DNA from: Streptomyces sp. P3 | GTDB lineage: Bacteria; Actinomycetota; Actinomycetes; Streptomycetales; Streptomycetaceae | Length of the DNA: 64,000 nt | Assembly: GCA_016893485.2 (NCBI GenBank) | Contig: JAFEKX020000001.1 | Location: 4,898,001-4,962,000, forward strand | Direction of reading: 5' to 3' | Shown here: piece after piece, positions 31,907 through 41,385 of the stretch | How positions within the stretch are numbered: position 1 is the first letter of the stretch | Layout of the letters: every line of letters starts with the position of its first letter | Position numbers and translations under genes: made by a program | The notes under the pieces: model-generated | Told to the model about the DNA's origin: nothing | Databases searched by the model: none | The model's input: only the letters and a program-made list of their open reading frames with translations

Positions 31907-32464
31907 TCAGTCACCCATAGGTGTCGCCGGGACCCGTGCTGCCGGGAGCGCGCAGGGGACCGTAGCGACGGGCGGCCCACCGGGGCCGTTCACCTTGAGG
32001 AACCGCACTGTGCCGTGGCCCAGGTCCTCGTTCAGCCGGGCGACCAGCTGCGGGGCGAGCAGCCTAAGGTTCGTCGCCCAGGCCGTGGAGTCGCAGCGCA
32101 CGATCAGGACCCGCTCGTCCTCGTCGTACTTCTCCGGGACGCAATGGTTGGCCAGGTCCTCGCCGACGATCTGCGGCCAGCGGCCCATCACACCGCCCAC
32201 CGCGGCCGGCGTCTCCCAGCCGCGCTCGGTCAGCAGCCGGTTGATCGCGGCGCCGAGCGCCATGGGGTCACGGCCGTCGGCGCGCGCGCCGGAGCGCAGG
32301 CCGCCGCGCCGCGCCTGCTTCTTCTGCTGCGCCGCGTCCCCACGCGCGCGTGCCTGTTCTTTCGCGGCGCGCAACGCCACGCGCGCGAGGTCGACGCCGG
32401 AGGGCTCGGCGCCCTTCTCGGCGGCGGGCTCGTCGGGGCGCTTAGCAGGCTCGTCGGTGCTCAT
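31907..32464 (-). CDS. DUF721 (DciA-like) protein
   Basis: This 185-residue protein has a Lys/Ala-rich N-terminus, then the DUF721 core (DPMALGAAINRLLTERGWETPAAVGGVMGRWPQIVGEDLANHC, LIVRCDSTAWATNLRLLAPQLVARLNEDL). DUF721 proteins in bacteria lacking DnaC/DnaI act as DciA, an operator of the replicative helicase. The place beside recF and dnaN suits that role. ATG 32464 overlaps the recF stop (ATGA), so translation is probably coupled. Intact. Confidence 0.85.
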   Translation of the reverse strand: MSTDEPAKRPDEPAAEKGAEPSGVDLARVALRAAKEQARARGDAAQQKKQARRGGLRSGARADGRDPMALGAAINRLLTERGWETPAAVGGVMGRWPQIVGEDLANHCVPEKYDEDERVLIVRCDSTAWATNLRLLAPQLVARLNEDLGHGTVRFLKVNGPGGPPVATVPCALPAARVPATPMGD

Positions 32465-33582
32465 ACGCGCTCCACCGCCCCCTCCGCGACGCTGTACCGC
32501 GTCCCCGCCAGGACGTGCGGGACGTCGTCGTCGACCGCCGCCGTCACCAGCACCTGCTCGCCGGGCGCCACCAGCTCGGCCAGCCGCTCCCGACGGCGCG
32601 TGTCCAGCTCCGCGAACACGTCGTCGAGCACCAGCACCGGCTCGTTCCCCTCGGCTCTGAGCAGGTCGTACGACGCGAGCCGCAACGCCAGCGCGTACGA
32701 CCAGGACTCGCCGTGCGACGCGTACCCCCTTGGCGGGCAGCTGACCGAGTTTGAGAGTCACGTCGTCCCGATGCGGCCCCACGAGGGTGACGCCCCGCTC
32801 GATCTCCTGCTTGCGCGCCTCCGCGATCGCCGCCATCAGCTGCTCGTAGAGACCTTCACGCGTGTGTGCCTCACCGGGCGCCGACGGCTTGTACTCCAGG
32901 GCCACCGGGCCGCCGCCGGGCGCCAGTTGCTCGTACGCCTTGTCGGCCAGCGGCTGCACCGCGGCGATCAGATCGAGCCGCTGGGCGAGCAACTCGGCCC
33001 CCACGCGCGCGAGATGCTGGTCCCACACGTCGAGCGTGGACAGGTCCATCGACCGCCCGCCGTGCCGCCGCGCCAACGCCGCCGACTTCAGCAGGGTGTT
33101 GCGCTGCTTGAGCACCCGCTCGTAGTCGGAACGGACCCCGGCCATGCGCGGCGACCGCGCGGTGATCAGCTCGTCCAGGAACCGCCGCCGCTCCCCGGGG
33201 TCCCCCTTCACCAGCGCGAGATCCTCGGGCGCGAACAGCACGGTCCGTACGATGCCCAGCACGTCACGGGGTCTGACTTGCGAGGACCGGTTGATGCGGG
33301 CACGGTTGGCGCGGCCGGGGTTCAGTTCCAGCTCGACCAGCTGCTGCCGGTCGCCCTGCCTGACCTGCGCCCGGATGATCGCCCGCTCGGCGCCCATACG
33401 GACGAGGGGGCGTCGGAGGAGACGCGGTGACTGCCCAGGGTGGCGAGATAGCCGATCGCCTCGACGAGGTTGGTCTTGCCCTGCCCGTTGGGCCCCACGA
33501 ACGCGGTGACGCCGGGGTCGAGCGGGACGTCGACCCCGGCGTACGAGCGGAAGTCGGCAAGCGACAGATGCGTGACGTGCAT
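32461..33582 (-). CDS. recF: DNA replication and repair protein RecF, two frameshifts
   Basis: ATG 33582 (MHVTHLSLADFRSY) leads into Walker A GPNGQGKTN, then FAPEDLALVKGDPGERRRFLD, and near the end ALRLASYDLLRAEG, Walker B VLVLDDVFAELD and LVTAAVDDDVP. RecF is an SMC-like ATPase that loads RecA at gaps together with RecO and RecR. About 373 residues. One base is missing at about 33418, after the first 55 codons, and another at about 32725, in the QLPAKG/YASHGE segment. It lies upstream of the DUF721 gene with a 4-bp overlap. Confidence 0.92.
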
Positions 33583-33667
33583 GGTCGTTCGCCGACCTCC
33601 CCAGGTTAGGATCCACCGGCCGGGGCCCGTGGATCTGCGGATCTGTGGATTACTTCGTCCTTGTGGA

Positions 33668-34543
33668 CTACTTCGTCTCTACGGCGTGGCCGCCGAACTG
33701 GTTGCGCAGCGCCGCGACCATCTTCATCTGCGGCGAGTCGTCCTGCCGCGAGGCGAACCGGGCGAACAGGGAGGCCGTGATCGCGGGCAGCGGCACCGCG
33801 TTGTCGATGGCCGCCTCGACCGTCCAGCGGCCCTCGCCGGAGTCCTCGGCGTAGCCCTTGAGCTTGTCCAAGTGCTCATCGCCGTCAAGGGCGTTGACGG
33901 CCAGGTCCAGCAGCCAGGAACGGATGACCGTCCCTTCCTGCCAGGAGCGGAACACCTCGCGGACGTCCGTCACCGAGTCGACCTTCTCCAGCAGCTCCCA
34001 GCCCTCGGCGTAGGCCTGCATCATGGCGTACTCGATGCCGTTGTGGACCATCTTCGAGAAGTGGCCCGCGCCGACCTTGCCGGCGTGCACGAAGCCGAAG
34101 TCACCTTCGGGCTTGAGGGCGTCGAAGATCGGCTGGACCTTCGCGATGTTCTCGGCGTCGCCGCCGACCATCAGGGCGTAGCCGTTCTTCAGGCCCCAGA
34201 CGCCGCCTGAGACGCCCGCGTCGACGAAGCCGATGCCCTTGGCGCCCAGTTCCTCCGCGTGCTTCTCGTCGTCCGTCCAGCGGGAGTTGCCACCGTCCAC
34301 GACGACGTCGCCGGGCTCCAGGAGGCCGGCCAGCTCGTCGACGGTGGCCTGGGTCGGAGCGCCCGCGGGGACCATCACCCACACCACGCGCGGGCCCTTG
34401 AGCTTGCCCACAAGCTCTCCCAGGCTGTGGACATCGGCGAGGTCCGGGTTGCGGTCGTATCCGATGACGGTGTGGCCTGCGCGGCGGATGCGCTCGCGCA
34501 TGTTGCCGCCCATCTTGCCGAGGCCGACGAGACCGAGCTCCAT
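33668..34543 (-). CDS. gnd: 6-phosphogluconate dehydrogenase, decarboxylating (short Gnd type)
   Basis: An intact 291-residue protein. It has the Rossmann motif GLVGLGKMGGNM, the NAD(P)-site YDRNPD, VVDGGNSRW, the substrate-binding DAGVSGGVWGL and the catalytic Lys in HFSKMVHNGIEYAMMQAYAEG. It oxidatively decarboxylates 6-phosphogluconate to ribulose 5-phosphate. The short form (about 290 rather than 470 residues) and Asp after the second strand (YDRN) suggest NAD+ use, by analogy with known short Gnd enzymes. Its location between recF and dnaN is a long-known Streptomyces oddity. Confidence 0.9.
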   Translation of the reverse strand: MELGLVGLGKMGGNMRERIRRAGHTVIGYDRNPDLADVHSLGELVGKLKGPRVVWVMVPAGAPTQATVDELAGLLEPGDVVVDGGNSRWTDDEKHAEELGAKGIGFVDAGVSGGVWGLKNGYALMVGGDAENIAKVQPIFDALKPEGDFGFVHAGKVGAGHFSKMVHNGIEYAMMQAYAEGWELLEKVDSVTDVREVFRSWQEGTVIRSWLLDLAVNALDGDEHLDKLKGYAEDSGEGRWTVEAAIDNAVPLPAITASLFARFASRQDDSPQMKMVAALRNQFGGHAVETK

Positions 34544-34692
34544 CAGTTGTTCCTTAAGGTGCGACGTGGCATGAAGGCACTTGCGTACCTGTGTCCGAGC
34601 CTAGACCCGGACGGTCATGCACACCTGTGGGCATACGGGCTCAGAAGTACCGAGCCGTATGCCCCGACCTGCGGTGTTCTCGTCGGTACGGA

Positions 34693-35823
34693 TCAGCCGC
34701 TGAGGCGGACCGGCATGATCAGGTACTTGTAGGCCTCGTCCGCCTCCGCGTCCAGGGCCGGCCTGCCGCTGAGCAGCGCGGGCTTGGTGGAGGTCGTGAA
34801 GGAGAGCTGGGCCACCGGGGAGTCGATGGCGCTCAGGCCGTCCAGCAGGAACGTCGGGTTGAAGGCGATCGACACGTCGTCACCCTCGAGGTTCGCGTCG
34901 ACGCGCTCCACAGCCTGTGCGTCGTCGCTGGAACCGGCCTCCAGGATCAGCACGCCCTGCTCGAAGCTCAGCCGCACCGGGGTGTTGCGCTCGGCGACCA
35001 GGGCCACGCGCTTGACGGCCTCCACGAAGGGGGCGGTCTCGATCACGGCGATGGAGTTGAACTCCGTCGGGAACAGCGAGCGGTACTTCGGGAGGTCGCC
35101 CTCCAGGAGACGCGTCGTCGTACGCCGACCGGCGCCCTCGAAGCCGATGAGGCCTTCTCCCGCGCCCGAGCCGGACAGCGCCAGGATCACGCTGTCGCCG
35201 CTCGTGAGGGCCTTGGCGGTGTCCAGGAGCGTCTTGGCGGGCACCAGGGCGACGGCGGACGCCTCCGGGTTCTCCGGCTTCCACAGGAACTCACGGACCG
35301 CGAAGCGGTAGCGATCGGTGGACGCCAGCGTCACCGTGTCGCCCTCGATCTCGATGCGCACACCGGTGAGGACGGGCAGCGTGTCGTCACGGCCGGCGGC
35401 GATGGCCACCTGGGCGGCCGCCGAGGCGAACACCTCACCGGGGACGGTGCCGGTCGCGGTGGGCATCTGCGGCAGCGCCGGGTACTCCTCCACAGGCAGT
35501 GTGTGCAGGGTGAACCGGGAGGAGCCGCAGACCACCGTCGCCCGTACACCGTCTGTGGAAATCTCCACCGGGCGGTTGGGAAGAGCGCGGCAGATGTCGG
35601 CGAGCAGCCGGCCGGAGACGAGGACCGTGCCCTCCTCCTCGACCTCGGCGTCGACCGACACGCGCGCGGAGACCTCGTAGTCGAAGCTGGACAGGCTCAG
35701 CTGTCCCTCCTCGGACTTCAGCAGGAGGCCGGCGAGGACCGGCGCCGGCGGACGGGCCGGGAGGCTGCGTGCCGCCCAGGCCACTGCCTCCGCGAGTACG
35801 TCGCGTTCCACCCGGATCTTCAC
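34693..35823 (-). CDS. dnaN: DNA polymerase III sliding clamp (beta subunit)
   Basis: 376 residues from GTG 35823 (VKIRVERDVLAEAVAWAARSL) behind AGGAGG. The three clamp domains are readable without a frameshift, with typical strands such as RPVEISTDGVRATVVCGSSRF, LPVLTGVRIEIEGDTVTLASTDRYR and FNPTFLLDGLSAI, ending YLIMPVRLSG. The frame stays open upstream to 35940, but the GTG with its ribosome site fits homologues. It is the first gene after oriC on the dnaN side. Confidence 0.96.
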   Translation of the reverse strand: MKIRVERDVLAEAVAWAARSLPARPPAPVLAGLLLKSEEGQLSLSSFDYEVSARVSVDAEVEEEGTVLVSGRLLADICRALPNRPVEISTDGVRATVVCGSSRFTLHTLPVEEYPALPQMPTATGTVPGEVFASAAAQVAIAAGRDDTLPVLTGVRIEIEGDTVTLASTDRYRFAVREFLWKPENPEASAVALVPAKTLLDTAKALTSGDSVILALSGSGAGEGLIGFEGAGRRTTTRLLEGDLPKYRSLFPTEFNSIAVIETAPFVEAVKRVALVAERNTPVRLSFEQGVLILEAGSSDDAQAVERVDANLEGDDVSIAFNPTFLLDGLSAIDSPVAQLSFTTSTKPALLSGRPALDAEADEAYKYLIMPVRLSG

Positions 35824-36781
35824 TGTTGCCGCCTCCTGCTGTTGCCGGCGCTTCTCGGCCTGCCTGGCTTCGTCATCTGTCTCGGTGTCGTCGGTCCCTG
35901 TGAGGGGAAGGACATCGGGGAACAGTCTGACGCACAGCACTGACAGTAGGTGCCCGTCGGGGTCAAGTCGTGACGAGCGGCTGTCGGACGACGAAGAGCA
36001 AGTTGTGCACAGGCCCCGCTTCGAAACGGATTCCTAGCTCTCTCTAGTTGCTAGTAGTAGTAGGGGCTGTGGATACCGTGGATAACCCCGTTTTCGCAGG
36101 TCAGGCCGGGAATTTTGTCCACCGACCCTGTGGGCGACGGCGGTGGACAACCTCGGGTTTCTGTGGAGAACGGAAAGTTCTGCACACCCCATGCACAGCC
36201 GAGGGCCACTTCTCCCCAGCGCCGTCCCCAGCTTTACCCGCCTTTCCCACAGCCCAACCCGGCACCTTCGTGTGACGCCTTTCACTCGACACGGTGAGAC
36301 GGCGCGTTGCGTTGCCGAACAGTGGACAGCGGTGTGGAGAAGCTGAAGATCGCTGGGGACAACCGGCCCCAGCCTGTGGGTTGGCGGTGGACAACTCCGT
36401 CCCCAGCCTGTGGATCACGGATTCGTCCCCAGCCTGTGGATATCTTTCGTCCACGGATCCACAACCACCTGACCTGGTCTGATCGTCTCGCACCCACGGC
36501 GCCTGTGGACACAGTCTGGACAACTTCGCGGTCCCCAGGATGTGGATGGAAGAAAGTCCCCAAATCTGTGGAGGGGGGCCGTAACCCGGGCGGTATTCGA
36601 ACAGCGGGGGTTGGGTTCGGGGGTTTGGAATGGTGGCCGACGTCTGCCGGAACGGCTCCGAAGGGACTCGGGAGGGCACTTTCGACGCCCTCCCGTCCGC
36701 CCCCGGCACGACGAAGGGCGCCCCTGGGAGATCCCGGGGCGCCCTCGATGCCGTAGCGCTGGTGTCGTGGCGCTGTGGCCG
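35824..36781. other. oriC: Chromosomal replication origin, oriC
   Basis: 958 bp between dnaN and dnaA with no gene and at least a dozen DnaA-box-like 9-mers in both orientations (consensus TTGTCCACA). Forward or reverse boxes begin at about 36003, 36068, 36077, 36115, 36142, 36162, 36321, 36386, 36409, 36435, 36504, 36515 and 36541. The 15-mer CCCCAGCCTGTGGAT occurs twice (36401 and 36427). The A+T-richer patch near 36040–36120 (CTAGTTGCTAGTAGTAGTAG) may be the unwinding region. Position between dnaA and dnaN and box density match known Streptomyces origins. Confidence 0.93.
36715..36745 (-). terminator. Terminator of dnaA
   Basis: AGGGCGCCCC (36715–36724) pairs perfectly with GGGGCGCCCT (36736–36745), loop of 11, 37 bp beyond the dnaA stop. 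It isolates oriC from dnaA transcription. Confidence 0.85.
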
Positions 36782-38793
36782 TCAGCCGTTCTTGATGCGG
36801 TTGGTCAGTTCGGTGACCTGGTTGTAGATCGAGCGGCGCTCGGCCATGAGGGCGCGGATCTTGCGGTCGGCGTGCATGACCGTGGTGTGGTCGCGGCCGC
36901 CGAACTGCGCGCCGATCTTCGGCAGGGAGAGGTCGGTCAGCTCGCGGCACACATACATGGCGATCTGGCGGGCCGTCACCAGCTGGCGGCCGCGTGAACT
37001 GCCGCACAGGTCCTCGACGGTGATGCCGAAGTAGTCGGCGGTCGCTCCCCATGATCGCGGTCGCCGTGATCTCCGGTGTGGAGTCCTCGCCGCCCGGGAT
37101 GAGGTCCTTGAGGACGATCTCGGTGAGACCGAGGTCGACCGGCTGCCGGTTGAGCGACGCGAACGCCGTCACCCGGATCAGCGCCCCCTCCAGCTCGCGG
37201 ATGTTGCGCGAGATGCGGGAGGCGATGAACTCCAGGACCTCCGGCGGGGCGTTGAGCTGCTCCTGCACCGCCTTCTTACGAAGGATGGCGATACGGGTCT
37301 CCAGCTCGGGCGGCTGGACGTCGGTGATCAGTCCCCACTCGAAACGGTTCCGCAGCCGGTCCTCCAGCGTGACCAGCTGCTTGGGCGGCCGGTCGCTGGA
37401 GAGCACGATCTGCTTGTTCGCGTTGTGGAGCGTGTTGAAGGTGTGGAAGAACTCCTCCTGTGTCGACTCCTTGTCCGCGAGGAACTGGATGTCGTCGACC
37501 AGAAGGATGTCCATCTCGCGATACCGCTTGCGGAAGCTGTCGCCCTTTCCGTCGCGGATCGAGTTGATGAACTCGTTGGTGAACTCCTCCGAGCTGACGT
37601 ACCGCACGCGCGTGCCGGGGTACAGGCTCCGCGCGTAGTGCCCGATCGCGTGCAGCAGGTGCGTCTTGCCGAGCCCCGACTCCCCATAGATGAAAAGGGG
37701 GTTGTACGCCTTCGCGGGCGCCTCGGCGACGGCCACCGCCGCCGCGTGCGCGAAGCGGTTCGAGGCGCCGATGACGAACGTGTCGAAAAGGTACTTCGGG
37801 TTCAGGCGCGCGGTCGGCTCCCCGGACCGGCCGCGGGCGCCGGCTTCGAGCCCAGCGGTCCCGGCGAACCCGGACCTCCGCGGTGCACATGCCCGGAGCT
37901 GGAGGGCGCGTGCGAGTCCGACAGGTCGCGGCGCGCGTCGCGCTGGTTGTACTCCGCGCGGGACTTCTCGTACTCGGCCCGCGACTGCTCGTACTCCGCG
38001 CGCTGCTGCTCGTACGACGGACGCTCCATCGGCTGCGGGCGGTACTCCTGCCCCGGCGGCGCGTACTGGTCCTGCTGCGGCTGGTACGAGTCCTGGGGCG
38101 GGCCGTACTTGTCCTTCGCCTGCGACCCGTACTGGTCCTTCGGCGGTGCCCCGTACTGGTCCCGGTCGCGATCCCTGTCCCGGTCCTGGGACGGCGAGCC
38201 GTACTGGTCGCGGTCCTGGGGGCCGTACTGGTCCTGCGGTGGCGACGCGTACGGGTCCCGCTCGGGGAAACCGAGGCGCTGCTGCTGCCAGCCGTAGTCG
38301 TCCTGCGCCGGCCGCGGCCAGGCGCCCGGCTCGGGGCGCTGGTACTCCGACGGGTAGGCGGGACGCGCGGTGGGCAGCTGGTCGCCGGGGCCGCCGGGGA
38401 GCGGCTCGGCGCGGTGGCGGCCGTAGCCCTCGTAGGGGTCGCGGCTCTGCTCGGGCTCTTCGTAGCGGCGCTGGGGCGGCGCGGGGGTGCCGGCGGGCCG
38501 GAGGGTTCGCCGGCGGAGTCGTCGACGGTGATCGCGATCCGGATCGGCCGGCCGCACTCGCGGCTCAGCGTCTCGCTGACGATCGGGGCGAGGCGGCCCT
38601 CGAGCACGCCTTTCGCGATCGCGAACTCGTTCGGTACGGCGAGCAAGGCTGTGTCGGCGACGAGTGCCAGGGGCTGGCAGCGCCGGATCCAGTGCTCGTC
38701 CTTGGTCTCGACACCCTGCCCACGCCCCTCACCGAGAAGTTGCTCCAGCACTCGTGGCCACACTGCGGCAAGATCGGCAGGTACGTCAGCCAC
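36782..38793 (-). CDS. dnaA: Chromosomal replication initiator DnaA, three frameshifts
   Basis: About 670 residues from GTG 38793 (VADVPADLAAVWPRVLEQLLGEG). Domain I runs to about residue 95. Domain II is a long low-complexity stretch rich in Asp/Gln/Tyr/Arg with repeated DQYG (coded at about 37830–38490). Domain III is AAA+ with Walker A GESGLGKTHLL, Walker B ILLVDDIQFLADKES and sensor SSDRPPKQL. Domain IV has the box-binding helix FGGRDHTTVMHADRKI. Frames change at about 38495, 37825 and 37050, all in C- or G-rich runs. Domain II of over 200 residues is typical of Streptomyces and rare elsewhere. Confidence 0.96.
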
Positions 38794-39192
38794 AGGGCAC
38801 GCTCTCTCACAGGTCCCACGAACGTGTGGTTCGCGGACGGGACGGGATGTAAATCGGGTGGGACGCTGGGGAAAAAGGTGTCGGGGCGGGGGACAAAGGA
38901 ACGAATCGGAGTCCAGCCACGGTAGTCAGGGCGACGGGTGCGGTTCAAGTTGTTGTCCCCAGCCTGTGGATAGTGTCTCCTCGCGACCGCTGGTTTGACC
39001 GGATGGCGTAGCCCCGCGTACCGTGACCAGGTCGAGTTGTCGATGGCTGCTGCCGCCTGCCTCCGATGGGCACAGATCGCTTCGAGGTGATCGGGAAGCG
39101 GTGCACTCGGGCGTTACTGCGAGCTTCTCGTGGGCGCACGGTGACAGCCAGGACGGCACCCGCCACCACCGATTTATTTCTGGAGCCCCCTC
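38794..39192. promoter_or_regulatory. dnaA–rpmH divergent promoter region with DnaA-box motif
   Basis: 399 bp between divergent starts. CCCCAGCCTGTGGAT at 38957–38971 is identical to two oriC elements and contains the box-like TGTGGATAG (38965–38973). This fits known DnaA autoregulation in Streptomyces. The promoter of the rpmH operon lies to the right, where the sequence is A+T-richer (CCGATTTATTTCTGGAG). Confidence 0.6.
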
Positions 39193-39330
39193 GTGAGCAA
39201 GCGCACCTTCCAGCCGAACAACCGTCGTCGGGCCAAGACCCACGGCTTCCGCCTGCGGATGCGTACCCGTGCCGGTCGCGCGATTCTCGCGAACCGTCGT
39301 GGCAAGGGTCGCGCAAGCCTGTCCGCCTGA
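39193..39330 (+). CDS. rpmH: 50S ribosomal protein L34
   Basis: 45 residues from GTG 39193: SKRTFQPNNRRRAKTHGF, RMRTRAGRAILANRRGKGR. It is complete and conserved in full. It belongs to the large ribosomal subunit, heads the rnpA–yidD–yidC–jag–rsmG operon, and is divergent from dnaA. The Lys/Arg content is typical. Confidence 0.98.
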   Translation: MSKRTFQPNNRRRAKTHGFRLRMRTRAGRAILANRRGKGRASLSA

Positions 39331-39351
39331 TCCCGATCAGGTCATGACGTC

Positions 39352-39720
39352 GTGCTGCCTACCGAGCATCGGCTGAGGCGGCGCGAAGACTTCGCGACCG
39401 CAGTACGACGGGGTCGCCGGGCCGGCCGCCCGCTTCTCGTCGTCCACTTTCGTAGCGGTGCCACGGACCCGCACGCGCCAGGGGAGAGCGCTCCCCCGAC
39501 GCGTGCGGGTTTCGTCGTCAGCAAGGCAGTGGGCGGCGCCGTGGTCCGCAACAAGGTCAAGCGCAGACTTCGCCATCTGATGCGCGAGCGACTCGCCCTG
39601 TTTCCCCCGGTAGCCTGGTAGTCGTACGAGCGCTGCCCGGAGCGGGCGACGCCGATCATGCACAGCTGGCCCGAGACCTGGATGCCGCCGTTCAGCGGCT
39701 GCTGGGAGGGCGCGCGATGA
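39352..39720 (+). CDS. rnpA: Ribonuclease P protein component, frameshifted
   Basis: GTG 39352 (VLPTEHRLRRREDFATAVRRG). The RNase P signature RNKVKRRLRHLMRERL is present. The frame ends early at a TAG at 39619, after LFPPVAW. With one C restored at about 39605 it continues GSLVVVRALPGAGDADHAQLARDLDAAVQRLLGG to about 39715. The restored frame then runs into yidD without a stop unless one G is removed at about 39707; with that change it ends CGA TGA overlapping the yidD ATG. The protein helps the RNase P RNA bind precursor tRNA. Confidence 0.9.
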
Positions 39721-40070
39721 AGTACCCGCTACTGGCGCTGATCAAGCTCTACCAGTGGACGATCAGTCCGCTGCTGGGGCCGGTGTGCAAGTACTACCCG
39801 TCGTGCTCCCACTACGGCTACACGGCCATAGACCGGCACGGCGCGATCAAGGGCACAGCGCTCACGGCCTGGCGCATCCTGCGGTGCAATCCGTGGTCGC
39901 TCGGCGGTGTGGACCATGTCCCACCGCGCAAGCGTCCGCGGTGGCACGAGATGCTGCGCGGCGCGCGGCGCGCAGACAAGGGCGGGACCTCCGCCGCCGA
40001 AACGGCCACTGAAGGGCTGAGTCCTTCGAGCCCGGCCGCAGAGACACCGTCCCATGCCCAAGGAGCATGA
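39717..40070 (+). CDS. yidD: Membrane-protein insertion efficiency factor YidD
   Basis: 117 residues. The family core is complete: YPLLALIKLYQWTISPLLGP, CKYYPSCSHYGYTAI, HGAIKGTALTAWRILRCNPWSLGGVDHVP. The Cys residues and the CxP-type patterns are conserved. It is a membrane-associated helper of YidC insertion. It overlaps the rnpA end and lies four bases before yidC, so it is translated as part of the rpmH operon. The C-terminal Thr/Ala tail is non-conserved. Confidence 0.93.
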   Translation: MKYPLLALIKLYQWTISPLLGPVCKYYPSCSHYGYTAIDRHGAIKGTALTAWRILRCNPWSLGGVDHVPPRKRPRWHEMLRGARRADKGGTSAAETATEGLSPSSPAAETPSHAQGA

Positions 40071-40073
40071 TTA

Positions 40074-41370
40074 GTGGACACGATTGCCAGTCTTTTCAGC
40101 TTCATCACGACACCCGTTTCTTGGGTCATCGTCCAGTTCCACTCGGTGTACGGGAAGGTCTTCGGTCCCGACACGGGCTGGGCCTGGGGCCTGTCCATCG
40201 TGTCCCTGGTGATCCTGATCCGCATCTGTCTGATCCCGCTCTTCGTGAAGCAGATCAAGGCGACCCGGGCCATGCAGACCCTGCAGCCCGAGATGAAGAA
40301 GATCCAGGAACGCTACAAGAACGACAAGCAGCGCCAGTCCGAAGAGATGATGAAGCTGTACAAGGAGTCGGGTACCAACCCGCTCTCCTCGTGCCTTCCC
40401 ATCCTGGCGCAGTCCCCGTTCTTCTTCGCCCTGTACCACGTGCTCAACGGCATCGCGACGGGCTCGACGATCGGCGTCATCAACGACTCGCTGCTTGCCA
40501 GCGCGCGTAAGGCGCACATCTTCGGCGCTCCGCTCGCCGCGAAGTTCACGGACGGCAGCAGCAAGGTCGAGGCGCTCGGCGCCACGCTGACCGACGTCCG
40601 GGTCGTCACCGCGATCATGATCGTGATGATGTCGGCGTCGCAGTTCTACACGCAGCGCCAGCTGATGACGAAGAACGTCGACACCACGGTGAAGACCCCG
40701 TTCATGCAGCAGCAGAAGATGCTGATGTACGTCTTCCCGGTCATGTTCGCCATCTTCGGCATCAACTTCCCCGTCGGGGTCCTCGTCTACTGGCTGACCA
40801 CCAACGTGTGGACCATGGGCCAGCAGATGTACGTCATCCGCAACAACCCGACCCCGGGTTCCAAGGCCCAGGCCGCCTACCTGGAGCGCCTGACCAAGCA
40901 CGTCACGCACCACGAGAAGACCCGCAGCCGTGGCGAGCGTGCCATCGTCAAGGCGATCGTCTCCAAGGGCCGTGACCGCAACGAGTTCGAGCGCAAGTTC
41001 ATCAACAGCCTGACCAAGGTGGGCCTGGTGGCCCAGGCCGACGGCACCGTGGCGAAGGGCGAGAGCGCGGCGGTGGAGACCGAGGACGGTACGCCGACCA
41101 CGGCCACCCCAGGCGCCAGCAGCCCAAGCGGCAGACCAAGGCCCAGCGCCAGTCCGCCGTCGCGAAGGCCGCCGACGACAGTGCCGATAACGCGCCCGAC
41201 GACGCCGACGAGCCGAAGACCTCGCTGAGCAAGTCGGACGAACCCGAGGACGCCAAGCCCGCCACCGCTGCGAAGAAGCCCGCGCCGAAGCCGGCCGGCG
41301 GTACCCGCAGCAAGGCCCAGTCCGGACAGCGCAAGGGTCCGCAGCGGCCCAAGTCCCCGTCAAGAAGTAA
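40074..41370 (+). CDS. yidC: Membrane protein insertase YidC, two frameshifts
   Basis: GTG 40074. Five helices (VSWVIVQFHSVYGKVFG, WGLSIVSLVILIRICLIPLF, LPILAQSPFFFALYHVLNG, VVTAIMIVMMSASQFYT, MLMYVFPVMFAIFGINFPVGVLVYWLTTNVW) hold the hydrophilic-groove Arg in ILIRICLIP. The C-terminal tail is Lys/Arg/Ala-rich and probably contacts ribosomes. It changes frame at about 41108 and 41358, ending PVKK at TAA 41368–41370, which is followed by the GAAGGAG site of jag. About 433 residues. It inserts proteins with or without SecYEG. Confidence 0.94.
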
Positions 41371-41385
41371 GAAGGAGTCCATCCC

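Noticed and set aside
31721..33430. Open frame of 569 codons on the top strand opposite recF and the DUF721 gene
   Set aside because: Antisense to two conserved genes, low complexity, no ribosome site.
36782..38793. Reading dnaA as a pseudogene or as several short genes
   Set aside because: All four domains are present and essential; frame changes fall at G/C runs like the rest.
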